64,000 bases of DNA from Furcasterigmium furcatum (lineage: Eukaryota > Ascomycota > Sordariomycetes > Glomerellales > Plectosphaerellaceae), in assembly GCA_001599815.1 (NCBI GenBank), contig BCIA01000002.1, forward strand, positions 434,001 to 498,000, given 5' to 3'. A program made the position numbers and the translations under genes. Shown here piece after piece: positions 34,423-46,036 of this stretch. Under the pieces are notes generated by a model. That model did not search any database and was not told the origin of the DNA. It saw only the letters and a program-made list of their open reading frames with translations. Positions within the stretch are counted from its first letter, which is position 1. Every line of letters starts with the position of its first letter.

Positions 34423-35263
34423 CTAGAACGTGCGGTAGCCCGACTTCTCGTCGATGTGGCGGAAGCGCTCGCGCTCCTTGCGGTCCTTGAGGACCATGGT
34501 GAGGCAGACGACGAGGAGGGCGTCGATGCCAACGAAGCCGAAGACGGCGGTGAAGATGTTGTCGAGGAAGATGTTGGCGAAGGACGACACGGGGCCGACG
34601 CAGCCGCGCTGCAGGGCGGCGGCGGCGGGCGACTGGCAGACGTCATTCGTAACGAAGGCTGGCGAGGTGCTATTGAAGTAGCCACAGCAATTGAACTGTT
34701 CATGGTCAGCATGGGATGTTCAGAAGGGGGTCTCTGCCGGCGAACGCACCGATGACTGCATCAGGCTCTGGACCTCTGGAGGGGATGACATCCAGATCTG
34801 GTGGAACTGGTCCTGGGTTTTGAGGGTGAGGACCCAGAGGAAGACGCCGATGGAGAGGCTGAAGAGGGCGCAGACGGTGATGAACCAGCCGGAGATCTTG
34901 AGCCAGCCGCGCATCGGGGTTATGATGCCGGGGAGGGTGAGGGCGAAGGTGATGAAGATGAAGACGGCATTTGCGATGCCCGCTATGAGAGATGTTAGCC
35001 TCTGATATATCCCCCGGCATGCCTACTCGTTCTCATCGTTCCAGCCCACGAATCCACGCCCTATCTCCTCGTCCTTCACGGGGAAGTCACCCACCTTCAA
35101 AGGGGAAGCTCTGGTAAATGAGATTCCTGGCCGCTTGCCTGCCCTCCGTCGGGTCCTCGTTCATGTTCGACCGGACGATCAGCGAGAAGCCGAGGATGAT
35201 GGCTCCGGAGACGATGAAGAGAAAGTCGACGAGGACGAACGAGACGAGGATCTTGCTGACCAT
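34423..35263 (-). CDS. PLS1: Tetraspanin, PLS1-like, 3 exons, 224 aa
   Basis: Fungal Pls1 tetraspanins are plasma-membrane organisers known from plant pathogens, where they are needed for penetration from the appressorium. Exons are 35263-35095, 34982-34750 and 34695-34423; introns are 112 and 54 nt (donors GTGGGT and GTGCGT). Four membrane helices are visible: KILVSFVLVDFLFIVSGAI, NAVFIFITFALTLPGII, GWFITVCALFSLSIGVFLWV, and the last helix around FGFVGIDALLVVCLTMV. The large extracellular loop carries the tetraspanin signature NCCGY plus later cysteines in DVCQS and RGCVG. The second intron falls just before this signature. The total of 224 aa is close to the size I recall for Pls1 (about 225). 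The symbol rests on length and topology, so it is less certain than the family. Confidence 0.78.
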
Positions 35264-37272
35264 CTTGCTCGCGGGGTGCTGCGGACGCAGCAATTAACCA
35301 CCTCTACGCTTCTTCCCACACGCTCTGCCCGTACGGCACTGATCTTGAGCCTAGGCTCTCTTCGCTCCGGCGCGCGCAGGTGTGGCGGGCCGGCAAGACT
35401 GACTGATTATCGGATAGATGTTGTGGACGACGACCTGCGTCTGGTGCGGAAATGCGTGTACAGATGTTCGAAATGGATGTATGGCGCTCGTCCGTCGAGG
35501 TGGTAAGGACCGAATCCAGCAAGCTGGGATATGCGTATGGCTCTCTCTCGACCCGGCGGGCGATACCTGGCGCTAGTTTGTATGTATGTGCAGGAAGATG
35601 GAAACGAGGAACAACGATGGACAAGAAGAGGAACTCGCAGCAGCGATCTGCTGGGAATGGAATCTCCGTGGACCTGCCCGAGAAGCAAAGACGAAGAACG
35701 GACGACGAGGACGAGTCGAACGAGGGAAGAGAAAGTAAAGCGTAGGTAGAGAACGGAACGAAACGAGGACGTGTATCACCGCGGACCGGGAAGATCCCTC
35801 TCAAGCGCACCGAAGGAAGACACCAAACCAAAAGTCAAAGGGAAAGCAGAGGCGAAGAAGAGAGAGCCCGGCAGATGGAGATGGCATTGCATTGGCAAGC
35901 GGAGCCCGCCCCCCGCTTGGCAAGAGAGCATCGTGCGGTCGTTCTTGCCCTCCCTGGAACCGTTGGTGGTGATGCTGAAGCGCGACCCGCTACAGAAGCC
36001 GTTTCAGGAGTCGTTTTGATGAAGCAGCGTTTGAGGTTGGCGGGACACGTGCTGTGGAGTGCGCCGTGCCACCCCTGTCGTGGGATTTGGGCCAATCATG
36101 CGACATGGAACCGGCCGAGGGTCGCCTGATTCGGGAGGGCCCTTGTCGCAGATATGGGGGCCCGTCTTTCGATTTCGGGGCCATGACATGTGCTCTCCGG
36201 CGCTCATACAAGAACACGGCCTCTTCCCGTCTCGAAGCACAGAGAGGGCTGAATCAATCTGGGGTGAGTGAATGGTGTTGATGGCGTGCCGAGCCCTGCC
36301 CGGCGCTTCTCAACTACCAACCACATGAGCCAGACCTGATTTTTGCACTGACTGAAGCTCCAATTGCTGGATGAACTGAAGACATCCATGGGTGTCATGT
36401 CACGTTCACCCAACCCGAACTCGGCTGAAGAGCGACGATGAGGATGTTCACTAGAAAAGTGTCTGGATGGAATCGGAGGTGGTCGACCGGCTGCATCGTC
36501 GAGCAAGCTCCAGCGAGATGTCTCGGGCTCAGTTATCCTTCGCGCCCGCTCAGGGCCATCACACGGATGAGGCTGCGGTCAAGTGACTAGTCCCGTCAGT
36601 ATCACGCCCGATCTGGCTACCGATCGTACGTTTAAGAGTCATTGACGCTGTAAAGGGTCTGCCAGGCCGGAAAGCCTTCCCGGAAGCAACCACTCGGCAA
36701 TTCTTGACTGCCAGTGGCCTCTGCCGTCGGTTCTCTTTGTCCACGGACTCCCAACAGGGAGAGAGGCTGATTCCATATAATTTCAGTTTTCCAACCATCG
36801 ATTTCCTCTTCGCTCTGAACAAGCGCTCCAGCTTCCTCAAAGCTTAATGGTGCCCCCGGACGATTCTCACGAGTTGGTGTTGACCTGGTTGCCTGGATAT
36901 CCTTACCCGAGTCCGGGCATGGGGAACGGCGCGAAGTATCGCGGCCGCGGTCAGGCTTAACTCCCGGCGCTAAACCCACCGCCTCTGCATTAGTATGAGT
37001 TTCTTCAGTCGCGATAGCCTCCTCTGCTCCAGTCTCCCGTGCCACCTGACTCGGGGCATGCGCCTGGAAGCGCCCCATCTGATACTTCACCACCACTAGA
37101 CAACAGACGACGCTGGAAGAGCTGGAGCAGGGGCGTCCGGCAAGCCGCCGGCAATGGCCACGATGGCAGACATGTATAAATCCGTGCCGGCCTACGATGT
37201 CGGCAGAGGCTGCCATGGGTATCTCGAGCAACCCCTGGAGACTGAGCCCCTGAACACCACAGTTTTGCCATA
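35264..37272. other. Gene-free region upstream of tetraspanin and efflux pump
   Basis: About 2 kb between two divergent starts. Short open frames on both strands lack domains. The half next to the tetraspanin (35400-35850) is purine-rich on the plus strand, consistent with a CT-rich leader for the minus-strand gene. A TATAAA lies near the right end. Confidence 0.45.
37175..37180 (+). promoter_or_regulatory. TATA box candidate for the efflux pump
   Basis: TATAAA followed by T, 93 bases upstream of the pump's ATG. This is a plausible core promoter position for a fungal gene with a short leader; no experimental support. Confidence 0.45.
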
Positions 37273-39101
37273 ATGTCCGCCAACGAACCTACGGCCGTGG
37301 CCGTCACTTCTGACACGGCTGCTCATAACTCAGAGAGGCCCAGGGAGGTCGATATCGAGAAGACACGCGATGCTGTCCACGCGGAGAACAAGGAGGTCTC
37401 GTACATCCCCGCAGAGGAGCAGTACAATGTCACCTTCAAGACCTGGATCGTCGTCGGGATCCTCGCCCTCTCCTACGGCATCTCCTTCTGGATCGTCCCG
37501 GCTCTCAGCTCGGCCCAGGCCGTCGTGGCCGCCCAGCTCGGAGACCCTTCAGCCGCCGCCTGGTACATCCCCATCTACACCATGACCGTGACCATCGCCT
37601 TCATGATCTGCGGCGCCAACTCGGACCTCTTCGGTCGCCGCTGGTTCATCGTCGGCGGCAACGTCCTCCTCTTCGTCGGCTTCATCGTCGGTGGTACTGC
37701 GAAGAATAACACCTCCGTCATCGTATCGACAGCCCTCATCGGCTTCGGCGCCGGCAACGCCCAGCTCGCGGCCTTCGCCCTCCCCGAGCTCCTCCCCAAC
37801 AAGTGGCGGCACTCGGCCATCGTCCTCGCAGATATTGGCGTATACTTCGCCGTCATCGTCGGGCCCGTCGCCGGCCGCTTCGCCATCCAGACCACCGACG
37901 CCTGGCGCTGGCTCTTCTACGCGCCAGCCATCGCCGTCGTCTTCTCCTTCGCCGGCCTGTACCTGTACTACTTCCCCCCGAAGCACCCCCGCGGCCTGCC
38001 CACCAAGGAGGCCTTCCGCCAGCTGGACTACGTCGGGGCCCTGCTCTTCACAGTGGCCACCGCCCTCATCCTCACGGGCATCGTGTACACCACGACGCTG
38101 CCCTCGGACGACGTGCGCGTCATCTCCACGCTGGTGTCCGGCTTCGTGCTCATGACGGGCTTCGGCCTGTGGGAGACGTTCGCCCCCCTGAAGCAGCCCC
38201 TGACTCCCACCCGCATCTTCACCAGGGACAACGGCAGGCAGCTGACGGCCCCCTTCGTGGCGGGCTTCGTGGTGACCATGTTCTACTACGCGCTCAACGT
38301 CGTGTGGCCCACCATGATCGCCGTCTTCTACACCGACGAGACCACTGACTTCAGATACGGCATCCTCCTCACCCTCCCGCAGAACCTCGGCCTCACTTTC
38401 GGCGCCGTGCTCCTGACCCTCTTCGGCTCCGCCATCGGCCACTGGCGGTACACCCTCACGGGCAGCGTGACCGTCATGGTCGTCTTCGGCGCGCTGCTCG
38501 CCCTCGTCACGCCGGACAACAAGAGCCTCATGATCGCCATGATCTTCATCTCAGAAATTGGCTTTGGCTGGGCGCAGTACCTCAGCATCGCCTTCATCCA
38601 GTTCGGCACCGACCAGGTCGAGCTGGGCATCTCGGGCGGCCTGGCGGGCGTGGCGCGCTTCGCCGGCGGCTCGGTCGCCATCTCGGTGTACACGACCATC
38701 CTGAGCAACGTCCAGGGCAAGGAGGCCGCCAGGCTCGTCCCGGCGGCGGCCGTGGCGGCCGGCCTCCCCGAGTCTAGCGTGACGGCGCTCCTGGGGGCGA
38801 TGCCCCTCGGCTCGGCCGCCCTGGCGCAGGTGCCGGGCATCACGGCGGATATCATGGCTGCCGCGGGGGTGGCGTTCAAGCAGAGCTATGTCGTCGGCTT
38901 GCGGACCACGGCGCTCTCGTCGCTGTCGTTCGGCGTGATCGGGATTATTGGTGAGTCTGTCCAGAGGCGAACATACTCTGCGCTTCTGCTAACATCGCCT
39001 CAGCGTGCCTCTGCTGCCAGGACATTGGGCCGAAGATGAACGACAAGATCGAGATCTTCCTTGAGAACGACGAGAACGCGGAGAAGAACAAGTTCCACTG
39101 A
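37273..39101 (+). CDS. MFS efflux transporter, TRI12 (trichothecene-pump) family, 2 exons, 591 aa
   Basis: A plasma-membrane major-facilitator exporter of the fungal TRI12-type family; many members have nothing to do with trichothecenes and export other small molecules. Exon 1 is 37273-38950 and exon 2 is 39004-39101; the 53-nt intron has donor GTGAGT, branch GCTAAC and acceptor CAG, phase 1. A 60-residue hydrophilic N-terminus is followed by about 14 hydrophobic helices. Typical stretches are GISFWIVPALSSAQAVV, the loop-2/3 motif ANSDLFGRRWF, GFGAGNAQLAAFALPELLPN, and the C-terminal tail CLCCQDIGPKMNDKIE, which is only in frame after splicing. Codons are strongly C-ending. No biosynthetic core gene is next to it, so the substrate is unknown. 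Confidence 0.85.
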
Positions 39102-39968
39102 TCACGGGGGTAGCAGTCGAGGCAGAATGATTCCAGGGTGGTTGGATGGTTTGGTGGCGGGCTCTAGCCGTATATTTGCCTGACACTCGACTTGACTACA
39201 ACACTATATACCCTTCTGTTCATATATTGAAGTCTTCAGTCAGCTAGATTCTTGATTTATCTCAGAGGAAGAGACGGTCCTAGCCTATTCTGTCTAGACT
39301 CCAGATATTCATTTCTCTTGAAGGCCTTGCAGATAACAATGCCAGACGAATTGAGAGTACGAGAACAATTCTGGCTTCCACTCCTCCCATCACGCTGGCT
39401 CCCTCTCCCCCCTCCGTGACAAATCGTTGCCCGTCGGATGCCTTCACGCGAATGCCACCGAGCCGGAAGGCGTCCGACGGGAATAGGATGACTGTTCCCG
39501 TCGACCTGCGGCTCACGCAATCAGTCCAGGCTCCTGACAGCCTCATCCAATCGGAAAACGCCAGCCGGTGCTGAAGGAGGAGTCAATCCTACCGGGTGGG
39601 TCTTCATGGTGTCGTGATCATATTTATCTCCAATGGGATCTGCTGCGGGAGTCGACGAGGTCTTGCGGTGCCTTCATGGTGAGGCCGAGCAGTTGTGGGA
39701 GGAGAGTTCAAGCCAGTGTCAATGACTCGGTAGATGGTTGCGGCGGCGTTTCGTTGCGCTGCTGGATATCGAGAGGCGAGGCATGGAAGAGATGGCCTGA
39801 CCGGCAAGGAATGCCAAGGGCGCAGGAGTAGTTGATCCTCGGAGAGGCTTCACTCTAGGAGTCTGCCGAGCAGCCTCATCATGGCTCAACCTCCCCCTAT
39901 ATATAAGCTATAACAAGCAGTAGCAACAGAAAGAGTCCGAAGGACCAGATAATTATTCAGATGCTATC
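39102..39968. other. Intergenic between efflux pump and ABM-like gene
   Basis: An 867-base spacer between two same-strand genes. It holds the pump's 3' flank and, near the right end, a TATA-containing promoter. Small open frames have no protein features. Confidence 0.5.
39898..39907 (+). promoter_or_regulatory. TATA box for the ABM-like gene
   Basis: TATATATAAG preceded by a CT-rich run, 62-71 bases upstream of ATG 39969. It is followed by an A-rich leader (acaagcagtagcaacagaaa), the usual arrangement of a fungal TATA promoter with a short 5' UTR. Confidence 0.5.
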
Positions 39969-40749
39969 ATGAGATTCTCTAGCAAAATGTCCGAAGTACC
40001 GTCCATTCACGACAAGCTGATCCTCTTCGGCAACGTCAATATCATCCCGGATCACTACAACGACGTAAGTGACCCCTTATCTCCAACTTCGAAGCGGCAC
40101 ACGCTCATCATGATATTAGTGGCAAGCAGCATTCGAGCCCCTCGGGAAACACGTATACAGCAACGAGCCAAATACCATCTCATACTACTTCGGCATCCCC
40201 CTCGAGCACGCCAGCGACCACTCACGGACCGACTACATGCTCGCCTTCGAGATCTACGGGGCCCGCGACGACCTCTATGAGACACACCTCAAGTCCGGCC
40301 CCATGACGCAGGGCTTCCTCCCCAACGCCCTCCCCGTCATGACAACCGGCCTCGACCTGGTCCACTTCTCAGTCGCGGGCGGCTTCCTCGACCTCTCCGG
40401 CGCGAGGGCCGAGTGCGGCGTCATGCACGACGTGCAGGTCCGCGCCGCGGACGCCGCGGGCCGGCGCGAGATCCTCGGCGCCCTCAAGATGCTCTGCCGC
40501 GCGGTGGAGGAGGCGCAGGGGAAGCAGCATGGCGCGAGCCAGGGCGAGGTGCTCACGTTCCTGGGGCTCGAGAGCCTCGACAACGAGACGGGCGTCAGGA
40601 TCTTCGCGCGGTACAAGGACCGCGCGGCGCTGGAGGCGTGGCAGCGCGCCGGGCTGGTCAGGGGCTTCTGGGAGGTCGTAAAGCCCGTCGTCGCGGACAT
40701 GAACGCACGCGCGTACGTGCCAAACGGCAAGGGCTGGCTGTGGAAGTAG
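39969..40749 (+). CDS. ABM-like dimeric alpha/beta-barrel protein, 2 exons, 241 aa
   Basis: Probably a member of the antibiotic-biosynthesis-monooxygenase (ABM) / dimeric alpha-beta-barrel fold, small cytosolic proteins that oxidise aromatic compounds or act as cyclases or unknown enzymes. Exon 1 is 39969-40064 and exon 2 is 40120-40749; the 55-nt intron has donor GTAAGT and acceptor TAG, phase 0, and restores YNDWQAAFEPLGKHVYSNEP. Two ABM-like halves can be seen. The first is KLILFGNVNIIPDHYNDW to about residue 100, with EPNTISYYFGIP resembling the central strand. The second is from about 130, with RREILGALKMLC and DNETGVRIFARYKDRAAL. I see no single catalytic residue that fixes the reaction. 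A second ATG six codons in (MSEVPS) could also be the start. Confidence 0.72.
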
Positions 40750-41234
40750 GCCGAGAGGTATATATATATAGATGTATATACACACATACACCCTTGTTGA
40801 CACCATCACCTCCAGGACAAGTCGCATCGTCGTATCCTTGATGCGAAATTACATTCCAACCCCCCTATTTTCAGTGCCCCAGGAGCAGAGAACCATCCCC
40901 CAACCCGAGCGGTATCCGTGCCATAAAGCCAGAGCGTGTATCTGGCCCAAATAACCCGCCGCATCCAAGACGCCCAAAACAGGTAGCAAGCAAAAAAAGG
41001 CACCCCTCGGGGGCCTTCAGATATTCCCATCCCGTGTCATTCGACATGTTGGACGCCGACGCCGTCCTTCGCCCAAAAAAGCTTGATCCCCTCCCTCCCC
41101 CAAGGCTCGTTTCGAGGTGCACTACCACGGAAGCCTATGAACCAGCCCGTCCCATCCCATCCCAGACGCCGTCGTGTACCCTAGAACCCCAAGAAAACCA
41201 AGAAGACGCCCCCCCGCGAGTTGCGAGGTCCTCA
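40750..41234. other. Convergent 3' region
   Basis: A 485-base spacer between the ABM-like stop (plus) and the bZIP stop (minus). It starts with a TA/CA simple repeat. No gene is seen. Confidence 0.5.
40758..40791. repeat. TA/CA microsatellite-like tract
   Basis: An alternating purine-pyrimidine run (TATATATATA, then GTATATACACACATACAC) directly after the ABM-like stop codon, in its presumed 3' UTR. Confidence 0.8.
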
Positions 41235-42219
41235 TCAGGAGGCGTAGTCCGTCGTCATGTCCGGGTACATGAACATCGCCGGGTCGGGGGTCCCGTAGTT
41301 CATGCCTGAGACGTCGTACATGGGCATGGCGCCGGCCTGGCCGCCGAGGATGGGCGTCGTCGGCTGCGGCCGCCCCTGGATGGGGCCGCCGCGGAGCCGG
41401 CTGTACTCGGTGTGTAACAGCGAGTACGCCTGGCCAAGGGCATCGTTCTTCTGCTTCTGCTCCGCGAGCATGATCTCGAGGTCCTTGATCCTCTGGTCCT
41501 TCCGTTCCCGGTACGCGCGTTGCGAGGCTCTGTTCTGGGCACGGCGTCGCTGAGAGGGCGTCAGACCCCACGTCTTCTTCGTCCGTGCAGGGGGGAGAGA
41601 GGACTCACGGACAGCACCGACGGCGGCGCGTTCTTATACCTGTTCTCCCGTTTCCTCTTGGCGGGCGGCTTGCCACCGGCCCCGGCGGTGGCCTCGGTCG
41701 CGTCGGCCCCCTCCGTCGGGGTCGGGGACTTGACGCCGCCGTCCTCGCCGGCGATCCACTGCTGCTGGTCCGGCGTCGTGGCCCGCGGTGATGCCGTCGT
41801 CCCGCGCTCGGAGCTGGTGGGACTGGGATAAATTGCCGCGCTCACGGGGTCAAACTCTGAAACCATGGACATGTTGAACTAATATGCGTGTTAGTCTAGG
41901 TACTTATTAGTTCAGGCGGCCCCCCTTCGCTCGCATGCACCTCATGTCGGGCATGGAGTGGAAGTCCGCCTCGGATACCGCTACCGCGGAGGGGCGTAGC
42001 CAAGCTCAAGGAGAGGTGGGGGGGAGGTCGGGAGGCGTCCGATGCAGGCAGGGTCTTGATATGACTTACCGTAGATGCAGACATGGGGCCGCCGCCGGCA
42101 ATGGGATTTGAGGTGTAGCGTGGGGTGTTGCTGCTGCTGTTGTTGTGGTGGCGGTGGCTGCTGTTCTCGTCATAACCATACCGCGAGTCGAATTCCAGCA
42201 ACACGCCAATATCGTCCAT
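41235..42219 (-). CDS. bZIP transcription factor (AP-1/KapC-like), 3 exons, 244 aa
   Basis: A DNA-binding basic leucine-zipper factor. Exons are 42219-42070, 41878-41609 and 41549-41235; introns are 191 and 59 nt (donors GTAAGT and GTGAGT; the first has branch GACTAAC). The basic region, around residues 137-158, reads RRRAQNRASQRAYRERK and is cut by intron 2 right before its first Arg. It is followed by a leucine zipper from DLEIMLAEQ to EYSRL. The conserved lead-in ENRYKNAPPSVLS is shared with fungal KapC-type factors. The N-terminus is His/Asn-rich (SSHRHHNNSSS) and the middle is Ser/Pro/Thr-rich. The C-terminus has Met/Tyr/Pro-rich sequence, possibly for activation. Target genes cannot be deduced. 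Confidence 0.85.
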
Positions 42220-45200
42220 CTCGACGGGTATGCGGCTTCTTGTGGCGGGAAGGGATATGTGTATGCGTGTGTGCGTGCGTGTAAGAGGACGACGAGGCTG
42301 AGAGGGGATCGGATGGGACGACGAAGGTGAGGGGAGCGGCGCGGGACGGGTGACGGGTGAGGACGGTCAGGAGGTAGATATACACCAAGAGCTGTCTGTG
42401 TGTTCTCGTCGTGCTTGGCTCGGACTCGGCTGGGTGAAGACAAATGGGGAAAAGAGGAAAGGAGGGGGGCTCGGGCTTGCTTTATGAGGGAGAGGAACGC
42501 ACGGGGTGTTTATAAGAAAGGCACGCAGGCGGACGATGCGAGGTGAACGAACCTACACCAACTCCATCTGCTTGCTGGCGGCCGACGACGCAAGTCACTC
42601 ATGCAGGCAGGGCAGGCCTACCCACCACCTCCGTCGGTTCACCAGGCTTGTGCCGCCCTTCCCTTGTCGGGCATGTACTGTATGTAGGTACTTGGATGGG
42701 AGACAGGACAGAGCAGAGCAGGGGCCCGGCCAGATGTCAAATACACACATACATACGTACGTATGTACCTCGCTGTGCCTCGTCCGCGGAGGGGAGACCG
42801 CATTCTGTCGTCCGCGGAACGTCCCCGCCTGTTCGCCCTCCTCATTTCGACGCGCGCTGGCCCTGGCCCTCCCCTAGCCTCATCGTGGTTATCCGTAGGT
42901 TTGCACGGCCTCCCCTCGCCCGTGGCCTCTGGACTGGACGGATGGGAATGGCGTGAAGAGAAGACCCTGAATCAAGACAAGCTCTTTTCCGATGGCCCCA
43001 GGTGCGCGGCGTGGCTGCCGGCGCCGGTCTCTGGGCATCGACCATGCGCATGCATGGGCAGGACGGCCGGACAGGGCTCTGCCATGTAGTGGTGTGCTTA
43101 TCCTATCGCCGGGCCCCCACCACCCTCCTCGCTTCTTTGGATTCTTTCTGGAAGGCAGGTCGAGATGGATGGGCCGTGAGTTTGTTGGTTAGCGGACGGA
43201 GATCTCGGGACCTCACTGACTCTGATCCCTCGTTCCGCTATTCCTCCCGACAGCGGGCGGGGGTGATACATAGATAGACTTGTGCCCAGGCCCCAAGTAC
43301 CCGAGGCCACAGGGATATACGCTTCCTCCTTCCATTCATGTCTGCGAAAGCCGCCCTCGAAGTAACTGCGCCCATCCTGTCCGCGGATTGCCAGGCACGG
43401 CAGGCCATGTTGAGTTAGGTACTTACTCCAGCAGGCGTCGAGCTGCCGGGATGTACCGCCGGAGCTCTGGCAAGCGGGCAAGGTCCCCGAAGTCCTATGG
43501 GGCGAGTCGCGCGCGGGGGCTTGACCCCAACCAAGACACCAGGTCTAGCTCGAAGAGGAGAATAGTACGGCTCGTGGTGTTGCGCCTCTCGCCGCCATTT
43601 GACCAGTCGTTTAGGGACCTGGACCGCCGTTTTCACCATGCCAAAAAGGCGGGCTTCCTCCCATTCAACCGGCAGGGTTTTGGCGCATCCAAGCCCTCCC
43701 GGGATGGATCGATTCCTCCTGTGACGTTGCACGCAGCCAGACCTCGACGCCTCCCCCAGCCGAGAAAGGCGGGGTGGTCGCGGTGTTCTCCCAGGGCATC
43801 TGTCTGTCCGTCCGAGTCCTACGTACCGTGGACGTATTGTGTGTGCCCGACGTGCAGCGCAGCGTCGAGACACAGGCACCAGGATCTGTTTCTGCGCGCC
43901 TCGCTCCGCCTTTTGAGACGTCCTGGCCAGCGTTCGGTTCCGGTACCCTCGCTAGAATGGCGGCCGAAAGCCCTGAGATGCAAGCATGTCGATTCAGGCG
44001 CTCGGTGGTGCTCCAAGAAAAGACAATTGCCAGGGGGGGAGGGGGCGTCTGGCGGTGAGGTGGTCGGGGGGTCGGCCCATGAAAACAGGGATTATCTGTC
44101 GATGCAATTCCCGACTTTTGAAAGCGCAATCACGCCGTCTTTGGTGTGAGAAAGGGCCTGATCTTGCGGGAACTGGCGGAGGGCGTGTCTGCTGGCCCGG
44201 CGTGCCCGTATCCCCAGCCCAGCCCTGGCACAGAAGCAGGCAAGCCAGGCTCCTCGGTCCGCCAATGGAGCCAAGGCTTCTGAACCGCCCCGGTGGGTTG
44301 AAGTGCCGTTGACAGCTTCTCGCCTCCTTTCACCACGTCCGTCCCTCGCCCGCCCGCACGCCTGCCTGTAGATTCAGCCAGCGGCCGCCGCCACTTTCAT
44401 CACAGCAAGCCCGGGAGACCCTGTTGACACTGTATGACAAATACAGTCCTCCTCGGAGCAGCTGGCGAGGTCGGCCAGTCCTGTTCGTGGACAAATGTCA
44501 ATATCTCGTCGTCACATGCGCGCCGGGCCATTTCCTCCAGCGCCAGCACCACCTTGATCCCCCACGATATATCAGACACCGATCAGACACCGCACAGTTC
44601 AGTGGGGGACCCCCCTCACGAAGGGTTGCCCAGGCGCGGGAGCCAGGGCTGTCAGAGCTTTGTCAGTAATTGTCAGAGAACGGTAATCAGTTTGTTCCCG
44701 GTCGTGCATCTCGGCGCTTCTTCTAGCGCCAGCCCAGCCTGCGCGTTAAGCACGCTCCGGTCGTTCCCAGATCGAATCGAAAGCCCCCAAAGCATTCGTC
44801 GAAACAAACGCGCAAGAGGGGTAACCGGAGAATCTTGTTCTTGTATGGTCGCTTGCCCTTGGCGGGCGCTCTCATGCGGAACTCCCAGGGAAGAGCTGGT
44901 AGTCTTGCGGAACTCCGCCCCCTTATCCAGTGGCTGACGACCGTCTCGGTCTGGACTGGCCGTTGAGAGCACGGAAGAACGCAAAGCCGTTGAGGCCTGT
45001 TAAGTCATTTTGGCGGCCCAATCGGTGTGAGCCGAGGTTTCTCGAATGGACTGCCCACTTGGAACCTTATAGAATGTCAGCCGGCGGCGCCGTTGGAAAC
45101 GGCGAAGGCTGACACCGGGGAACAAGGTGATGGCGCGAGACTACCTCTGTTCGTCTGTGTAACACAAGAAGATGCTCTCCCGCACCCGGGGACTCGCTCG

Positions 45201-46036
45201 CCGGGCCTAGTTATCAGCCTTAGCGCTGCGAGACTATTTTGACCCGGCCTCTCGACTAGAGGTACTGGAAGTCGTCGTGAATTGACGGCCCCGCCACGTG
45301 CTCTTCTTGCATCGAGATTCCTGGAAGGCTTCGGCGTTCCATCTCCGTGTGTTCCGTGTGGTGTTGTCTTCGCCTGGCAAACTCTGGGGGCGTCAGCAGA
45401 TGCCGGGGGTGAGCAGATGCCATGAGGGTGAGGCCCGGCCGTATGGTGCCTGGCATCCGTACGTCATCTCACAGATGTCAGCATCGGGCCCTCCGTCCGC
45501 AGATTCATAAGTGCTGACAGCGTGAGCACCCGACTGCACTTCCGCAGCCCTGGTACCCAATGGTATGGGGAAGAGTGCCTCTCATTCATCCTTCTTCGGC
45601 AGCCCTATTTGCCAGGCACCGGTGCTTGAGCAGCCAGTTCCCCGACTTCCTGGGGGCTGACCTCTCCCCTGCGCGTTTGCCGATAACTCCAGAAACTGGT
45701 ACGATGTGGACTCTTTGGAGCGTCAGGAGGTCCGCTCAGGCTGCAGTAGCGCACGAAATTAAGCTTGCGGCACGGATACTATTGGAAAATGGATGCAGAA
45801 ATTGGCGGCCTCTGTTGAATTCCGATAATCAGTCCTATGCCGGCGCTAATCCGCATGGTACTTCTGGCGGAGCTCACTGCTCCCGGATCATCTCTTCATG
45901 TATCGTACACTTGGGCCCTGCTCCAGGGCTGAGGCTACCCTGTCCGGGGCACCATCATAGAGAAACCTTATCAGAGGCCATTTGGCCTCAGATAAACGAA
46001 AACCGCCAATGTCGACGTCAGACGACGTCGGAGTGC
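42220..46036. other. Long gene-free region (3.8 kb)
   Basis: No supported gene. The first 300 bases upstream of the bZIP start are probably its leader, with a TATAA-like element on the minus strand near 42510. Beyond this, open frames up to 289 codons (43280-44149 plus) have Arg/Pro/Ser-rich translations with no domain and overlap equally open antisense frames. AGGTACTT occurs at 42686 and 43417. No tRNA or transposon features. Confidence 0.45.

Noticed and set aside
37273..40749. Secondary-metabolite gene cluster
   Set aside because: Only a transporter and an ABM-like protein are present; no polyketide synthase, peptide synthetase, terpene cyclase or P450 is visible, so a cluster cannot be claimed.
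43280..44149. 289-codon plus-strand frame
   Set aside because: Composition resembles random GC-rich translation, no domain, and open frames of similar quality exist on the other strand.
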